From positions 186,001 to 250,000 of the forward strand of contig SAAS01000002.1 in NCBI GenBank assembly GCA_009929315.1: DNA of 64,000 nucleotides, in the 5' to 3' direction. This document shows, one piece after another, positions 49,534 to 59,200 of the stretch. Both the position numbers and the translations under genes were made by a program. This DNA comes from Clostridia bacterium (lineage in GTDB: Bacteria; Bacillota; Clostridia; Oscillospirales; Oscillospiraceae). How positions within the stretch are numbered: position 1 is the first letter of the stretch; each line of letters starts with the position of its first letter. The notes under the pieces are model-generated. The model searched no databases. It was not told the DNA's origin and saw only the letters and a list, made by a program, of their open reading frames with translations.

Positions 49534-49562
49534 TTGACGGTTTACATAAAAACGAATATAAT
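49534..49562 (+). promoter_or_regulatory. Promoter of the DUF1700-like membrane pair
   Basis: TTGACG (49534-49539), 17-bp spacer, TATAAT (49557-49562). Confidence 0.78.
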
Positions 49563-49610
49563 ATGTTGAGCTATAATTTTGCAAAATTCTATTCATGAAA
49601 GGGATTGAAG

Positions 49611-50516
49611 ATGAACAGACAGCAGTTCCTCGCGGAGCTCAGCCAGTACCTTACGTTTTTCTCTCCCGAGGAGAAGGCGCAGATAATTTCCGCCTACAAC
49701 GAAAAATTTAACTCCGCGGGGTCCGAAAACGAAGCGGCTCTGTTAGCCGAGCTCGGCACTCCCATGATGACGGCCATTGACCTGAAGCGACGTGTTGAAG
49801 CGGGCGAGCAAATTTCTTTTGCTCCCGAGAACGACATAACGGAAACCGAAGCTGCGCCTGAAAACAGCGTCGAGACCGAGGCAGTATCTGGCGAAAATGA
49901 TGAGCCGGCGGTCGAAGAAGCCCCTGCACCGCTCGAAGACGAAGCTCCCGCCGAGCCAAACGAAGAGGCTCCCGCGGAAGAAAACCCGCAGGATTCTCCC
50001 ACAGAGCTTATCGGGGAACCCTCCGCAGAGGCTTACGAAGCAGTGCCACTCGCCGAAAGCCCTCAGGAGGCTCCGGAATCGCCTGTTGAGGAAATCCCGC
50101 AGGAAAAGCCCGTCGCCATTTATCCTGCGGAGATTCCCGAGGCTCCCTATGAATACCCGCTTGCGCCGTCCGCCCCCTTTGTTGTTGACGCCAAGCCAAA
50201 AAAACCTAAACGAAAGGTGTCCGTCGCAAAGTTAATCGGAGCTTTTCTTTTGAGCATAATCATTACCGCTTTTTTCCTTGCCATCGCGTCTATCGGCGTT
50301 GTTCTTCTGGTCGCGATGAGCTACCTTCTGCTCGCCGGGCTAAAGAACCTTGTCTACGTCACGGATTGCCTTCTTCTTTTCGGCGGCGGTCTCGTATGCG
50401 CGGGTCTGGGGCTTTTAGTCGTCTGGTTCGCTCTCTGGTCCGCAGTCAGCATGATTTTTGGCCTTTTCCGAAATGCGCTCGGCTACGGCTCTGTTAAGGA
50501 GGGTGCGGCAGTATGA
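49611..50516 (+). CDS. DUF1700-like membrane protein with long acidic linker
   Basis: A 301-residue protein. Residues 1-65 resemble the DUF1700/HAAS helical start (NRQQFLAELSQYLTFFSPEEKAQIISAYNEKF..ENEAALLAELGTPMMTAIDL). Residues about 70-190 are a low-complexity acidic Pro/Glu/Ala linker (EEAPAPLEDEAPAEPNEEAPA). Three or four membrane helices follow a basic patch (KPKKPKRKVSVAK). A PadR partner is not adjacent, unlike the copy at 41.2 kb. ATG at 49611; the TTG two codons earlier is less likely. Function unknown. Confidence 0.8.
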   Translation: MNRQQFLAELSQYLTFFSPEEKAQIISAYNEKFNSAGSENEAALLAELGTPMMTAIDLKRRVEAGEQISFAPENDITETEAAPENSVETEAVSGENDEPAVEEAPAPLEDEAPAEPNEEAPAEENPQDSPTELIGEPSAEAYEAVPLAESPQEAPESPVEEIPQEKPVAIYPAEIPEAPYEYPLAPSAPFVVDAKPKKPKRKVSVAKLIGAFLLSIIITAFFLAIASIGVVLLVAMSYLLLAGLKNLVYVTDCLLLFGGGLVCAGLGLLVVWFALWSAVSMIFGLFRNALGYGSVKEGAAV

Positions 50517-50707
50517 AAAAAATCTGGAAGATTATTCTTCTCGTTTCACTTGTTCTCTTTGTCGCGGGAGTTATCTGCGTTGCCGTTTCATATTTTATGG
50601 GCGGCAGTCTGGAAGGCCTCATGCAAAATGAAAAGGCTCTTCCCACACTGGAGACTCTTTCCCCTAAGAATCTTTTAAACATCCTTATGACTCTTTTCGG
50701 ATTTTAA
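50513..50707 (+). CDS. 64-residue membrane protein coupled to the DUF1700-like gene
   Basis: A short protein with one strong hydrophobic helix (IWKIILLVSLVLFVAGVICVAVSYFM, residues 4-29) and an amphipathic tail ending LLNILMTLFGF. The ATG overlaps the previous stop (ATGA), and both are read from one promoter. I do not recognise a family; in other operons DUF1700 genes are followed by DUF4097 proteins that begin with a similar helix, so it may be a shortened remnant of one. Confidence 0.7.
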   Translation: MKKIWKIILLVSLVLFVAGVICVAVSYFMGGSLEGLMQNEKALPTLETLSPKNLLNILMTLFGF

Positions 50708-50739
50708 ATCTCGGCAAAATTTCTTTGCTTTGCGCGAAA

Positions 50740-50785
50740 TATAGCGCCGAACATACCCGCGGCCCCGCGGGAAGTTCGGCGCTAT
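50740..50785. other. Long nested hairpin
   Basis: ATAGCGCCGAAC and GTTCGGCGCTAT flank an inner stem CCCGCGG/CCGCGGG. No T-run follows directly on the + strand (GCATATTTT), so it is either an atypical terminator or an RNA-stabilising structure. Confidence 0.55.
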
Positions 50786-50861
50786 GCATATTTTCCGCAA
50801 AATAACCATTGTTTTCCCAAAATAGTACGTCAATTATGTATCATTTTTTGCAAACTAAAGG

Positions 50862-50890
50862 TTGCGAATTTCCAACTCCCGTGTTATTAT
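50862..50890 (+). promoter_or_regulatory. Promoter of the ACT-hom-lysC genes
   Basis: TTGCGA (50862-50867), 17-bp spacer, TATTAT (50885-50890). Confidence 0.65.
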
Positions 50891-50938
50891 TCATTACACA
50901 ACTGATGTACATTTGACTTCCGGAGGGGGACACTTAAA

Positions 50939-51385
50939 GTGGCGGCAGAACACGAGCACAAATATTTTCTCATCGAAGCCGATATGTTGCCCGAGATTTT
51001 TATAAAAGTTGCCAAGGCAAAAGAGCTTATTGAAACGGGAGAGGCTTTCACTGTCGCCGAAGCGGCAAGCACAGTCGGGATCAGCCGAAGTGCTTTTTAT
51101 AAGTATAAGGATTCAATTACCCCGTTTCAGGATCTTAAACGCGGGCGCATTATCACCTTCCACATAACCCTGCGTGATAAAATGGGCGTTTTATCGTCGG
51201 TGCTCGCTGTTTTTGCAAACACCGGTGCGAACATTCTAACCATTAATCAGAGCATTCCGATTAACGGCACGGCGCTTGTGACAATCTCCGCCGAAACGAC
51301 TGGCATGCTGATTTCCAGTGAGCAGCTTCTCAACGATCTTCATGACACGGGCGGTGTTAAAAAGGTCGAAGTTATAGCAGGCTGA
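50939..51385 (+). CDS. ACT-domain protein (UPF0735/PheB-like)
   Basis: A 148-residue protein with a short helix-turn-helix-like N-terminal part (EAFTVAEAASTVGISRSAFYKYKDSITPF, residues 35-63) and a C-terminal ACT domain (HITLRDKMGVLSSVLAVFANTGANILTINQSI). In Firmicutes it commonly sits next to hom/thr genes; it may sense an amino acid and regulate the pathway, but this is not shown. Start is GTG at 50939 with GGAGGGGG. Confidence 0.88.
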   Translation: MAAEHEHKYFLIEADMLPEIFIKVAKAKELIETGEAFTVAEAASTVGISRSAFYKYKDSITPFQDLKRGRIITFHITLRDKMGVLSSVLAVFANTGANILTINQSIPINGTALVTISAETTGMLISSEQLLNDLHDTGGVKKVEVIAG

Positions 51386-51455
51386 AAATTTTTGGCTTCC
51401 GTTAATATATTCTCGCGTTACTGCGCAATAACGCGCAACATCAGGAGGTACCATC

Positions 51456-52667
51456 GTGGCAAAAATTGCAATATGCGGCTACGGAATTGTCGGCAGCGGA
51501 GTTGCCGAAGTCATTGCTGAAAACGCTGACAGCATTGCCAAAAACGCAGCCGAAGACGTTTCTATTAAATATATTCTGGACAGCAGGGATTTCCCCGGAG
51601 ATCCTTTTGAAGAATACATTATTCACGATTTTTCAATTATCGAAAACGATCCGGAGATTTCCGTGGTTATCGAAACCATCGGAGGAGTCGGCATAGCCTA
51701 CGAGTTTACAAAGCGCGCTCTGAAATCAGGTAAAAGCGTTGTAAGCTCAAACAAGGAGCTTGTAGCCACAAAGGGTCACGAGCTAATAGCCATCGCTAAG
51801 GAAAAAAATCTCAATTATCTGTTTGAGGCAAGCGTAGGCGGCGGTATTCCCATAATCCGTCCCATTACCCAGTGCCTTGCCGCCAATAAAATTGACGAGG
51901 TATATGGAATACTCAACGGCACCACAAACTATATTCTTACAGAGATGATTCAAAACGACGCAAGCTTCGAGGACGCGCTGCTTGAAGCACAGGCAAAAGG
52001 CTTTGCAGAGAAGGATCCGACGGCGGATATTGAGGGGCATGATGCAGCGAGAAAAATCTGCATACTTGCAGACCTGTGCTTTGGCAAGCACGTCAATCCC
52101 GCTGATGTTAAGGCTCAGGGTATCAAGGGCGTTTCCTCTGCGGATGTCGAATACGCCAAGCGCTTAAACTGTAAGATTAAGCTTCTCGGCCGCGCAATAC
52201 GCACGGGACGCGACACGGCAACGGCCTATGTATCGCCGCACCTTGTCAGTAAATCAAGCCTTCTTTCCAATGTAGACGGCGTTATGAACGGAATCGTTGT
52301 TCACGGCAACGCGCTGGGCGACACGATGTTTTACGGCGCCGGAGCGGGAAAACGCCCCACGGCAAGCGCGGTTGTCGCGGATGTTATTGACGCCGTTAAG
52401 CATGTCAAGGCAAGAAAATATCTTGACTGGGACGACGCTCCCGACGGATATTTCACCGACAGCAGCTATCTTGCCTCGCGCTGGTATGTCAGAGCAGCAA
52501 CCTCGCTCCAGCAAATCGGCTGGGCTTTCGGCAAGGTAAATTTCGTCAGCTATACAGGAGCCGCCGCGGATGAATACGCCTTTGCGACCGAAGTAAACGA
52601 CGAAAATACAATGCGCAAGCTGACAAGCGGCATGACAGTTCGCTCAATGTTCAGAATTCTGGATTGA
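51456..52667 (+). CDS. hom: Homoserine dehydrogenase
   Basis: A 403-residue NAD(P)-dependent enzyme turning aspartate semialdehyde into homoserine, for threonine and methionine. GYGIVGSGVAEVI (residues 7-19) is the cofactor motif; SSNKELVATKG, GGGIPIIRPI, GILNGTTNYILT and GFAEKDPTADIEGHDAARKICIL with the catalytic Lys and Asp/Glu are present. About 400 residues with a short C-terminal region; an ACT domain is not obvious, so feedback control may use the separate ACT protein upstream. Ribosome site AGGAGG. Confidence 0.96.
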   Translation: MAKIAICGYGIVGSGVAEVIAENADSIAKNAAEDVSIKYILDSRDFPGDPFEEYIIHDFSIIENDPEISVVIETIGGVGIAYEFTKRALKSGKSVVSSNKELVATKGHELIAIAKEKNLNYLFEASVGGGIPIIRPITQCLAANKIDEVYGILNGTTNYILTEMIQNDASFEDALLEAQAKGFAEKDPTADIEGHDAARKICILADLCFGKHVNPADVKAQGIKGVSSADVEYAKRLNCKIKLLGRAIRTGRDTATAYVSPHLVSKSSLLSNVDGVMNGIVVHGNALGDTMFYGAGAGKRPTASAVVADVIDAVKHVKARKYLDWDDAPDGYFTDSSYLASRWYVRAATSLQQIGWAFGKVNFVSYTGAAADEYAFATEVNDENTMRKLTSGMTVRSMFRILD

Positions 52668-52741
52668 CCTTGCTCACAGTGTGGTATAAACTGCAATAAC
52701 AGGCTGCGCTTTTAAGCCTTATAACCGGAGGAATAATCTTT

Positions 52742-53947
52742 ATGCTAATTGTTCAGAAATTCGGCGGAAGCTCCGTTGCCGATGCCGCGAAAATCACGCG
52801 GGTCGCCGGAATAATCGCCGACGCTTTTTGCGAGGGAAACGACTTGGTCGTTATTCTCTCCGCACAGGGCGATACCACCGACGACCTTCTCGAAAAAGCA
52901 GCGGAAATCAATCCGCACCCCTCAAAGCGTGAGCTTGATGTTCTGTTATCGACGGGAGAGCAGATATCTGTGGCGCTTATGAGTATGGCTCTGGAAAAGA
53001 TGGGGCTGCCCGTCGTTTCCCTGACAGGCTGGCAGGTTCAGGTCAGCACCAATTTTGAATACGGAAACGCGCGAATCCGCTCCGTTTCAACGGAAAGAAT
53101 CCGACAGGAGCTGGATAAACGCCGTATAGTTATAGTAACAGGCTTTCAGGGCGTTAACGGTACCGGCGATATTACAACTCTAGGCAGAGGCGGGTCGGAC
53201 ACCTCCGCCGTTGCAATCGCCGCTGCGCTTCATGCCGACAAATGTCAAATTTTCACGGATGTCGAGGGCGTTTTCACCGCTGATCCGCGTAAGGTTCAGG
53301 GCGCCAGAAAGCTTGACGAAATCACCTATGATGAGATGATGGAGCTCGCTTCGCTGGGAGCGCAGGTTCTGCATAACCGCAGCGTTGAGATGGCAAAGCG
53401 TTACGGAGTCAATCTGGAGGTTCTCTCCAGCTATGAAAGAAAGCCCGGCACAAAAGTTAAGGAGGTCGTGAAAAACGTGGAACAGATGAAAATCAGCGGT
53501 ATCGCTAAAGATAATAATGTGGCGCGCATAGCCGTCGTGGGAGTGCCCGATGAGCCGGGCGTTGCCTATAAGCTTTTCAGAACGCTTGCAAATTCCAACA
53601 TCAATGTTGACGTCATCCTTCAGTCAATTGACAGAAACGGAACAAACGACATCAGCTTCACAGTTTCCGAGAGCGACTATGCAAGAGCAATGGAGCTTGT
53701 TGAGGAGCGCAAAGAAAACCTCAAATACAAGGATCTTTACGGCGACAAAAAGGTTGCAAAGGTCAGTATAGTCGGAGCCGGCATGCTCTCGTCCTCTGGC
53801 GTTGCGGCGACTATGTTTGAAGCGCTTTCAGACGCAAAGATCAACATCCAGATGATTTCCACAAGCGAAATCAAAGTTTCTGTACTCATTGACGAGGCAA
53901 GTGCCGACAAGGCGGTTCAGGTTATCCACAACAAGTTTTTCAGCTGA
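52742..53947 (+). CDS. lysC: Aspartate kinase
   Basis: A 401-residue monofunctional aspartokinase, first step of the aspartate pathway. VQKFGGSSVAD (residues 3-13), LLSTGEQISVALMSMAL, GFQGVNGTGDITTLGRGGSDTSAVAIAAALHADKCQIFTDVEGVFTADPR and two C-terminal ACT domains (VVGVPDEPGVAYKLFRTLANSNINVDVILQS; VGAGMLSSSGVAATMFEALSDAKINIQMIS) are visible. The ACT pair predicts feedback inhibition by lysine or threonine. A GTG or ATG inside could give the short beta chain known from B. subtilis, but I see no strong internal ribosome site. Confidence 0.96.
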   Translation: MLIVQKFGGSSVADAAKITRVAGIIADAFCEGNDLVVILSAQGDTTDDLLEKAAEINPHPSKRELDVLLSTGEQISVALMSMALEKMGLPVVSLTGWQVQVSTNFEYGNARIRSVSTERIRQELDKRRIVIVTGFQGVNGTGDITTLGRGGSDTSAVAIAAALHADKCQIFTDVEGVFTADPRKVQGARKLDEITYDEMMELASLGAQVLHNRSVEMAKRYGVNLEVLSSYERKPGTKVKEVVKNVEQMKISGIAKDNNVARIAVVGVPDEPGVAYKLFRTLANSNINVDVILQSIDRNGTNDISFTVSESDYARAMELVEERKENLKYKDLYGDKKVAKVSIVGAGMLSSSGVAATMFEALSDAKINIQMISTSEIKVSVLIDEASADKAVQVIHNKFFS

Positions 53948-53987
53948 GCTTGAAAAACTTCGCTTATCCGCTGTGGTGCATATATAA

Positions 53988-54026
53988 GAAAGACCGCGTC
54001 CTGTTTGGGCGCGGTCTTTCTTATTC
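53988..54026. terminator. Bidirectional terminator between lysC and htrA
   Basis: AAGAAAGACCGCG / CGCGGTCTTTCTT with an 11-base loop. Confidence 0.9.
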
Positions 54027-54035
54027 ATTTGCAAA

Positions 54036-55478
54036 TCAGAACTGCGGCATAGTGGGCATACTACTGTTCGGTGCGCTATCGGTACTTTCGTTGCTGCTGT
54101 CCGCAGCGCTTTTTTCATCTGCTGCGCTTGTCGGAACATTCTCGTCAAGCGTGACCTTGATTTCAATATACTCGCCCTGACGGAAAACCTTTAAGGTTAC
54201 CGTATCGCCCGCTTTAAAGTTCTTTTTTTCGTTCGTAAGTTCGGAAGAGCTTTTGACCTCGGTGCCGTTTATTGCGGTAATAATGTCCCCGACCTTCAGT
54301 CCTGCCTTGTCGCTGCAGCTGCCGGAAGTGACCGAGTAGACATAGGCACCTTCCACCATGTTGTAATACTTGGCAACTGTACTGTCAACGGTGGTCACCG
54401 TTATGCCGAAGTTAGCCTTGCCGCTGACGTACCCGTTTTTAATCAGCTCGTCGACGATGTTGGAAACGTCGTTGATCGGTATTGCAAAGCCGAGCCCTTC
54501 GATGCCGGTGTCGGAATACTTTGCGGTGACAATTCCGATTACTTCGCCGTATTCGTTATATACCGGTCCTCCGGAATTGCCTTCGTTAACGGCGGCATCA
54601 ATCTGGAACATGTTGTTTGTGGTTGTCTGACCGGTGGTTTGATCCTGGGTGGTAATGTCCCTGTCGAGGGCGCTTACCATGCCGCTTGACATGGAGAAGC
54701 TGAGTTCACCCAAGGGATTGCCTATTGCGTAGACCGTTTCACCGACCTGCATATTGTCACTGTTGCCGAGGGTGGCAGCCGAAAGCCCTGTCGCGTCAAT
54801 TTTCAGAACCGCGATATCGCTCGACTCCTCAACGCCGATTATCTTCGCGTCAAATTTGTCCCCGTTGTAGAGCATAACGGTAACTTTATAGTTGCCCGTG
54901 TAAGCATCGGCGATAACGTGATAATTGGTAACAATATATCCGTCGCTTGTTACAATAAAGCCCGAACCGGTGACAGCCGCGGTTGACTGCGCCCCGAAAT
55001 AGTTGGTGTAGGTAATGTCGGTGGAAATGCCGACCGCCTGCGCGCAGCCCAAGCTGTAAATCTCGGCGCCTGTCATCTTCTCGCCGTTTGAAACAGGACT
55101 CGCGGTCTGATTCGAGGCATTGTCAGAGCCGGAGACGGTGAGATGGCTTCCGCTGTAATCAACGGTAGTCGACGCCGGAATCTGCGTTGCGACCAGCGCT
55201 CCGCCGCCTATTCCGCCCAGGAGAGCGCAAACAAGGCAGGCGACAATTAGCCTTGCCATAGAACCCTTCTTTTTTTCCTTCACCCTCTTTGGAGGCTTTA
55301 CCGGAGGTGTATAATAGGTTCTCGGCGCAGCGGGGCCTTCGCTTTGCGGCACAAAATTAGCGTCCATGTATGCGGGATGGGGTATGTTCTCCCTTGAAAA
55401 ACTATACTCTGAGTTTTGCATGTCCGACGGTGGAGTTCCGTTCACCCCGCCGTTATTTTCATTGTCCTGTTCGTACAT
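54036..55478 (-). CDS. htrA: HtrA/DegP-type serine protease (S1C) with PDZ domain
   Basis: A 480-residue membrane-anchored protease for envelope protein quality control. A cytoplasmic, Pro/Asn-rich N-terminal part ends in a basic stretch (KPPKRVKEKKKG) before one membrane helix. The trypsin-like domain has His in VTNYHVIAD, Asp in SSDIAVLKID and Ser in NEGNSGGPVYN. One PDZ domain follows (GAYVYSVTSGSCSDKAGLKVGDIITAINGTEV) and a Ser/Thr/Asp tail. The ATG at 55478 lies after AAGGAGG; the longer frame has none. Confidence 0.95.
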   Translation of the reverse strand: MYEQDNENNGGVNGTPPSDMQNSEYSFSRENIPHPAYMDANFVPQSEGPAAPRTYYTPPVKPPKRVKEKKKGSMARLIVACLVCALLGGIGGGALVATQIPASTTVDYSGSHLTVSGSDNASNQTASPVSNGEKMTGAEIYSLGCAQAVGISTDITYTNYFGAQSTAAVTGSGFIVTSDGYIVTNYHVIADAYTGNYKVTVMLYNGDKFDAKIIGVEESSDIAVLKIDATGLSAATLGNSDNMQVGETVYAIGNPLGELSFSMSSGMVSALDRDITTQDQTTGQTTTNNMFQIDAAVNEGNSGGPVYNEYGEVIGIVTAKYSDTGIEGLGFAIPINDVSNIVDELIKNGYVSGKANFGITVTTVDSTVAKYYNMVEGAYVYSVTSGSCSDKAGLKVGDIITAINGTEVKSSSELTNEKKNFKAGDTVTLKVFRQGEYIEIKVTLDENVPTSAADEKSAADSSNESTDSAPNSSMPTMPQF

Positions 55479-55645
55479 TTCTTGAACCTCCTTAGTTGCT
55501 TCAGGTTTCAAAGTTGGGATAGACTTAACTGTGCCAATACTAGTATTGATTTGTTACATACGAATGAACAAAAGTAGAAGAAATTTTAAACATTTAGAAA
55601 AAATCTACCGGGGGTGTTGCTTTGACCTTCGGTCTTAGATTTATA

Positions 55646-55674
55646 TTTACAAATTAAGGCCGCCACCTTATAAT
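55646..55674 (+). promoter_or_regulatory. Promoter of the XRE regulator gene
   Basis: TTTACA (55646-55651), 17-bp spacer, TATAAT (55669-55674). Confidence 0.72.
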
Positions 55675-55706
55675 ACTATAAGTAATCAAAGCGGCGGAGG
55701 GATGGC

Positions 55707-56141
55707 ATGGAACGCAATTTTGGAATGGCTCTGTCCGAGCTTCGGCACTCCCGCGACTTAAGCCAGAGGACGCTCGCCAATGACCTCAACATAAGTCAGG
55801 CGCTGCTCTCACATTATGAAAACGGAACGCGTGAGCCGGGGCTTCCCTTCGTCTGCCGGGTCTGCGACTATTTCGGCGTTTCGGCGGACTATATGCTCGG
55901 CAGAAGTTTTGACGAACATACCGGCATTAACGCAACAGGCGGAATAGCGGAGCTGACCCGCGCTCTTAATGAGATTGATGACAGCGCCGTTCGTAAGGCG
56001 GCTCTCGATTTCGTCGACTTCGCGGCGAAAAAAATGACCCTTCAGCTGACCTTTCACGAGGATTTAAGCCTTGCGGAGCAATCGGCTGCTATGGCACAGT
56101 CGGAGCTTTCCGTGGTTCGCCTGAGAAAAAAACAAATTTAG
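55707..56141 (+). CDS. XRE-family HTH regulator
   Basis: A 144-residue protein with a Cro/CI-type helix-turn-helix at residues 8-62 (LSELRHSRDLSQRTLANDLNISQALLSHYENGTREPGLPFVCRVCDYFGVSADYMLG). The C-terminal 75 residues are helical and unassigned. Start ATG follows GGCGGAGG. The arrangement of the HTH with YMLGR at its end is that of SinR/ClgR-like regulators of clostridia. Target genes are unknown. Confidence 0.9.
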   Translation: MERNFGMALSELRHSRDLSQRTLANDLNISQALLSHYENGTREPGLPFVCRVCDYFGVSADYMLGRSFDEHTGINATGGIAELTRALNEIDDSAVRKAALDFVDFAAKKMTLQLTFHEDLSLAEQSAAMAQSELSVVRLRKKQI

Positions 56142-56217
56142 CGCCCTTACAGCATACAACGTATTTTTAACCGTGTAAACATGTTTCAAACATAAATTTC
56201 CGTCCTTGGAGGGACCT

Positions 56218-58023
56218 ATGACTTCTCAGAACAAAATCAGAAACTTTTCGATAATAGCCCACATCGACCACGGCAAATCAACACTTGCCGACCGTCTCTT
56301 GGAAAAGTGTCACGCAGTGGACAGCCGCGATGTCACGCCACAAATGCTCGACAACATGGAGCTTGAGCGTGAGCGCGGAATAACCATTAAGGCGAGAGCC
56401 GTGGGCTTAAGTTACAAGGCCGCGGACGGGGAAACATATACCCTCAATTTAATCGACACGCCGGGTCACGTGGACTTCAATTATGAGGTTTCACGCTCTC
56501 TCGCCGCTTGCGAGGGCGCGCTTTTAGTTGTGGACGCTTCTCAGGGCATAGAGGCGCAAACCCTTGCAAACACCTATCTTGCCATCGAGCACAACCTAGA
56601 GGTTCTGCCCGTGATAAACAAAATCGATCTGCCGAGCGCCGACCCTCTCCGCACGAAAACCGAAATTGAGGATATCATCGGCATTCCCGCGCTTGACGCT
56701 CCGGAAATAAGCGCGAAAAACGGCATAAACATCGACGCCGTGCTGGAGCTTGTTGTTGCAAAAATCCCCCCTCCGAAAGGCGACCCGAACGCGCCTCTGC
56801 GCGCCCTCGTTTTCGACAGTCAGTATGACAGCTACCGCGGCGTCATCGTCCTCATGCGCATTATGGACGGCGAAATCCGCAGGGATATGAACATACAGAT
56901 GATGGCCTCCGGGGCGAAATACAAGGTTGTCGAAGTCGGTCACATGCGTCCCTTCGGACTTGAGCCCTGCGACAGTCTTTTTGCCGGGGACGTCGGCTAC
57001 TTCACCGCGAGCATAAAAACCGTCACCGATACTCAGGTTGGCGACACCGTAACGGGGCAAGAGGCTCCCGCAAAGGAAGCTGTTCCGGGTTATCGACCCG
57101 CTCAGCCTATGGTATTTTCCGGCATTTATCCCGCGGACGGCGCGGAATATCCCGATTTGCGCGACGCTCTGGACAAGCTCAAGCTCAACGACGCGGCTCT
57201 GCAATTTGAGCCGGAGTCCTCCGCGGCTCTCGGCTTCGGCTTCCGCTGCGGTTTTCTGGGGCTTCTCCACATGGAGATTATTCAGGAGCGCTTAGAGCGC
57301 GAATATGACCTTGACATTATCACAACCGCGCCCAGCGTCATCTACCACGTTATTAAGACCGACGGCGAGAAGCTTATTATCGATAACCCGCTTAACTATC
57401 CCGACCCAGTTCACATCGGCAGCGCCGAGGAGCCCTTTGTCAAGGCTTCGATAATAACTCCCTCCGAATATGTCGGCAACATCATGGAGCTCTGTCAGGA
57501 CAGGCGCGGCGAGTACAAAAACATGAAATATCTTGACGAAACCCGCGTGGAGCTTCACTACGATATGCCCCTCAACGAAATCATATACGACTTTTTTGAC
57601 GCGCTCAAGGCGCGCACCCGCGGCTACGCCTCCCTTGACTACGAGCTTTCGGGCTACCGCGAGAGCAATCTTGTTAAGCTCGACATTCTCCTAAACGGCG
57701 ACATTGTGGACGCTCTGAGCTTCATCGTGCACAGGGACAAGGCCTATCAAAGGGCGAGGAAGATTGTCGAAAAGCTCAAGGAGAACATTCCCCGCCAACT
57801 TTTCGAGGTTCCCGTTCAGGCGGCGATAGGCGGCAAGGTTATCGCGCGCGAAACCATCAAGGCCGTTCGCAAGGACGTTTTGGCGAAGTGCTACGGCGGC
57901 GACATTACGAGAAAAAAGAAGCTTCTGGAGAAACAGAAGGAAGGCAAAAAGCGCATGCGCTCCTTCGGCACCGTATCAGTTCCTCAGGAGGCCTTCATGG
58001 CGGTATTAAAGCTCGACGATTAA
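56218..58023 (+). CDS. lepA: Elongation factor 4 (LepA)
   Basis: A 601-residue ribosome-bound GTPase acting in translation and ribosome biogenesis. [15 protein letters not shown] (G1), RGITIKA (G2), DTPGHVDF (G3) and NKIDLPSA (G4) are followed by the EF-G-like domains and the LepA-specific C terminus ([43 protein letters not shown]). ATG at 56218 follows GGAGGGACC; an upstream TTG (56206) overlaps this site. Confidence 0.97.
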   Translation: MTSQNKIRNFSIIAHIDHGKSTLADRLLEKCHAVDSRDVTPQMLDNMELERERGITIKARAVGLSYKAADGETYTLNLIDTPGHVDFNYEVSRSLAACEGALLVVDASQGIEAQTLANTYLAIEHNLEVLPVINKIDLPSADPLRTKTEIEDIIGIPALDAPEISAKNGINIDAVLELVVAKIPPPKGDPNAPLRALVFDSQYDSYRGVIVLMRIMDGEIRRDMNIQMMASGAKYKVVEVGHMRPFGLEPCDSLFAGDVGYFTASIKTVTDTQVGDTVTGQEAPAKEAVPGYRPAQPMVFSGIYPADGAEYPDLRDALDKLKLNDAALQFEPESSAALGFGFRCGFLGLLHMEIIQERLEREYDLDIITTAPSVIYHVIKTDGEKLIIDNPLNYPDPVHIGSAEEPFVKASIITPSEYVGNIMELCQDRRGEYKNMKYLDETRVELHYDMPLNEIIYDFFDALKARTRGYASLDYELSGYRESNLVKLDILLNGDIVDALSFIVHRDKAYQRARKIVEKLKENIPRQLFEVPVQAAIGGKVIARETIKAVRKDVLAKCYGGDITRKKKLLEKQKEGKKRMRSFGTVSVPQEAFMAVLKLDD

Positions 58024-58057
58024 AAAATGGGAGGCGTTTTCGCCTCCCAAAACTTAA

Positions 58058-58639
58058 CTATTTTAAAAATACGCCCTCGATTAGAAGCTTTACACCGATT
58101 CCGATGAGCACCAGTCCCCCGATTATTCCGGCGGTTTTCCCCGAGCCCTTCGGAAGCTTTGCGCAGAGCAGCCCGCCCAGAGCGCAGATGATGAAGGTTG
58201 TCACTCCGATTATGGCGCAGGGCAAAATAACACTTGATTCGGTAAAAGCGAAGCTGACACCTACCGCCAGAGCATCAATGCTCGTGGCTAGTGCAAGCAT
58301 TATTGCCTTCGAGTGGCTGAAGGCACCTTTCTCCGCCGCGCTTTTTTCTTCGTCGGTTTTTTCTTTTATTGAATCGATAAGCAGCTTTCCTCCGACAAAG
58401 GCGAGCATGAGAAAGCTGATGTAGGGCCCGATTGACATGATTTTTCCGCTCACCGTCCCGGCAAGATAAAAGCCGATAAGCGGCATCAGCGCCTGAAAAA
58501 GCCCAAAATAGAGTGAGTGTTTAAGCGCGTTTTTGAGCCTGTTTTGCGGACAGGCGAGTCCCTCTCCCACGGTCACGGCAAAAGCGTCCACGGAGAGGCT
58601 TGCACCCAAAAGGATGTCGGTCAAAATTTGTTCCAGCAT
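58058..58639 (-). CDS. mntP: Manganese efflux pump MntP
   Basis: A 193-residue, six-helix membrane protein. The family repeats with conserved Asp/Glu are visible: GASLSVDAFAVTVGEGL (residues 11-27) and ALATSIDALAVGVSFAF in the second half. It exports Mn2+. ATG at 58639 follows GGAGG. The promoter region is only 44 bp and is shared with the divergent tadA, so no room for a yybP-ykoY riboswitch is left between them. Confidence 0.93.
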   Translation of the reverse strand: MLEQILTDILLGASLSVDAFAVTVGEGLACPQNRLKNALKHSLYFGLFQALMPLIGFYLAGTVSGKIMSIGPYISFLMLAFVGGKLLIDSIKEKTDEEKSAAEKGAFSHSKAIMLALATSIDALAVGVSFAFTESSVILPCAIIGVTTFIICALGGLLCAKLPKGSGKTAGIIGGLVLIGIGVKLLIEGVFLK

Positions 58640-58683
58640 GGTTTCCTCCAAGTATAATTATATCCATCAAAAGGTGGGACCTT

Positions 58684-59133
58684 ATGAATCACGAAAAATA
58701 TATGCGTCTCGCGCTCCTGCAGGCAGAGGAAGCCTCCGCCGAGGGCGAGATTCCCGTCGGCTGTGTCATAGCCGACAAAAACGGAAATGTTATAGCAACG
58801 GGTCAAAACACGCGTGAGCGCACACACTCGGCTCTCGGTCACGCGGAGCTTTCCGCCATTGGTGAGGCTTGCCGTGCCATTGACGACTGGCGGCTAGACG
58901 GCTGCACGATTTATGTAACACTCGAGCCCTGCCCCATGTGTGCCGGGGCGATAATAAACGCCCGAATCCCCTGCGTCGTTTTCGGCGCGAGGGAGGAAAA
59001 CTTTGGCTCCTGCGGAAGCGTTATCGACCTTTTTTCCGAGCGTTACGGCCACAGTCCCGCCGTTTACGGCGGCGTGCTCGAAGACGAGTGTGCGGCGCTG
59101 CTTACCGAGTTTTTCAAAAAAATACGTAAATAA
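58684..59133 (+). CDS. tadA: tRNA adenosine(34) deaminase TadA
   Basis: A 149-residue zinc deaminase converting A34 to inosine in tRNA-Arg(ACG). The HAE motif (GHAELSAIGEA, about residues 56-66) and PCxxC (LEPCPMCAGAI, about 85-95) give the zinc site and proton shuttle; FGAREENFGSCGSVIDLF and EDECAALLTEFF end the protein. ATG at 58684 follows AGGTGGGACC. Confidence 0.95.
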   Translation: MNHEKYMRLALLQAEEASAEGEIPVGCVIADKNGNVIATGQNTRERTHSALGHAELSAIGEACRAIDDWRLDGCTIYVTLEPCPMCAGAIINARIPCVVFGAREENFGSCGSVIDLFSERYGHSPAVYGGVLEDECAALLTEFFKKIRK

Positions 59134-59150
59134 AACCGTCAATCGGTCTA

Positions 59151-59187
59151 AAAACACCGTTTCCCTTCTCGGGAAACGGTGTTTTAT
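59151..59187. terminator. Terminator after tadA
   Basis: AAAACACCGTTTCCC / GGGAAACGGTGTTTT with a 5-base loop; T/A-rich on both sides. Confidence 0.88.
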
Positions 59188-59200
59188 ATTGTTGTAGCGC

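Noticed and set aside
56596-57270. 224-residue minus-strand frame opposite lepA
   Set aside because: Shadow of lepA, without start signal.
58640-58683. Manganese (yybP-ykoY) riboswitch before mntP
   Set aside because: The 44-bp gap to the divergent tadA start is too short and shows no matching structure.
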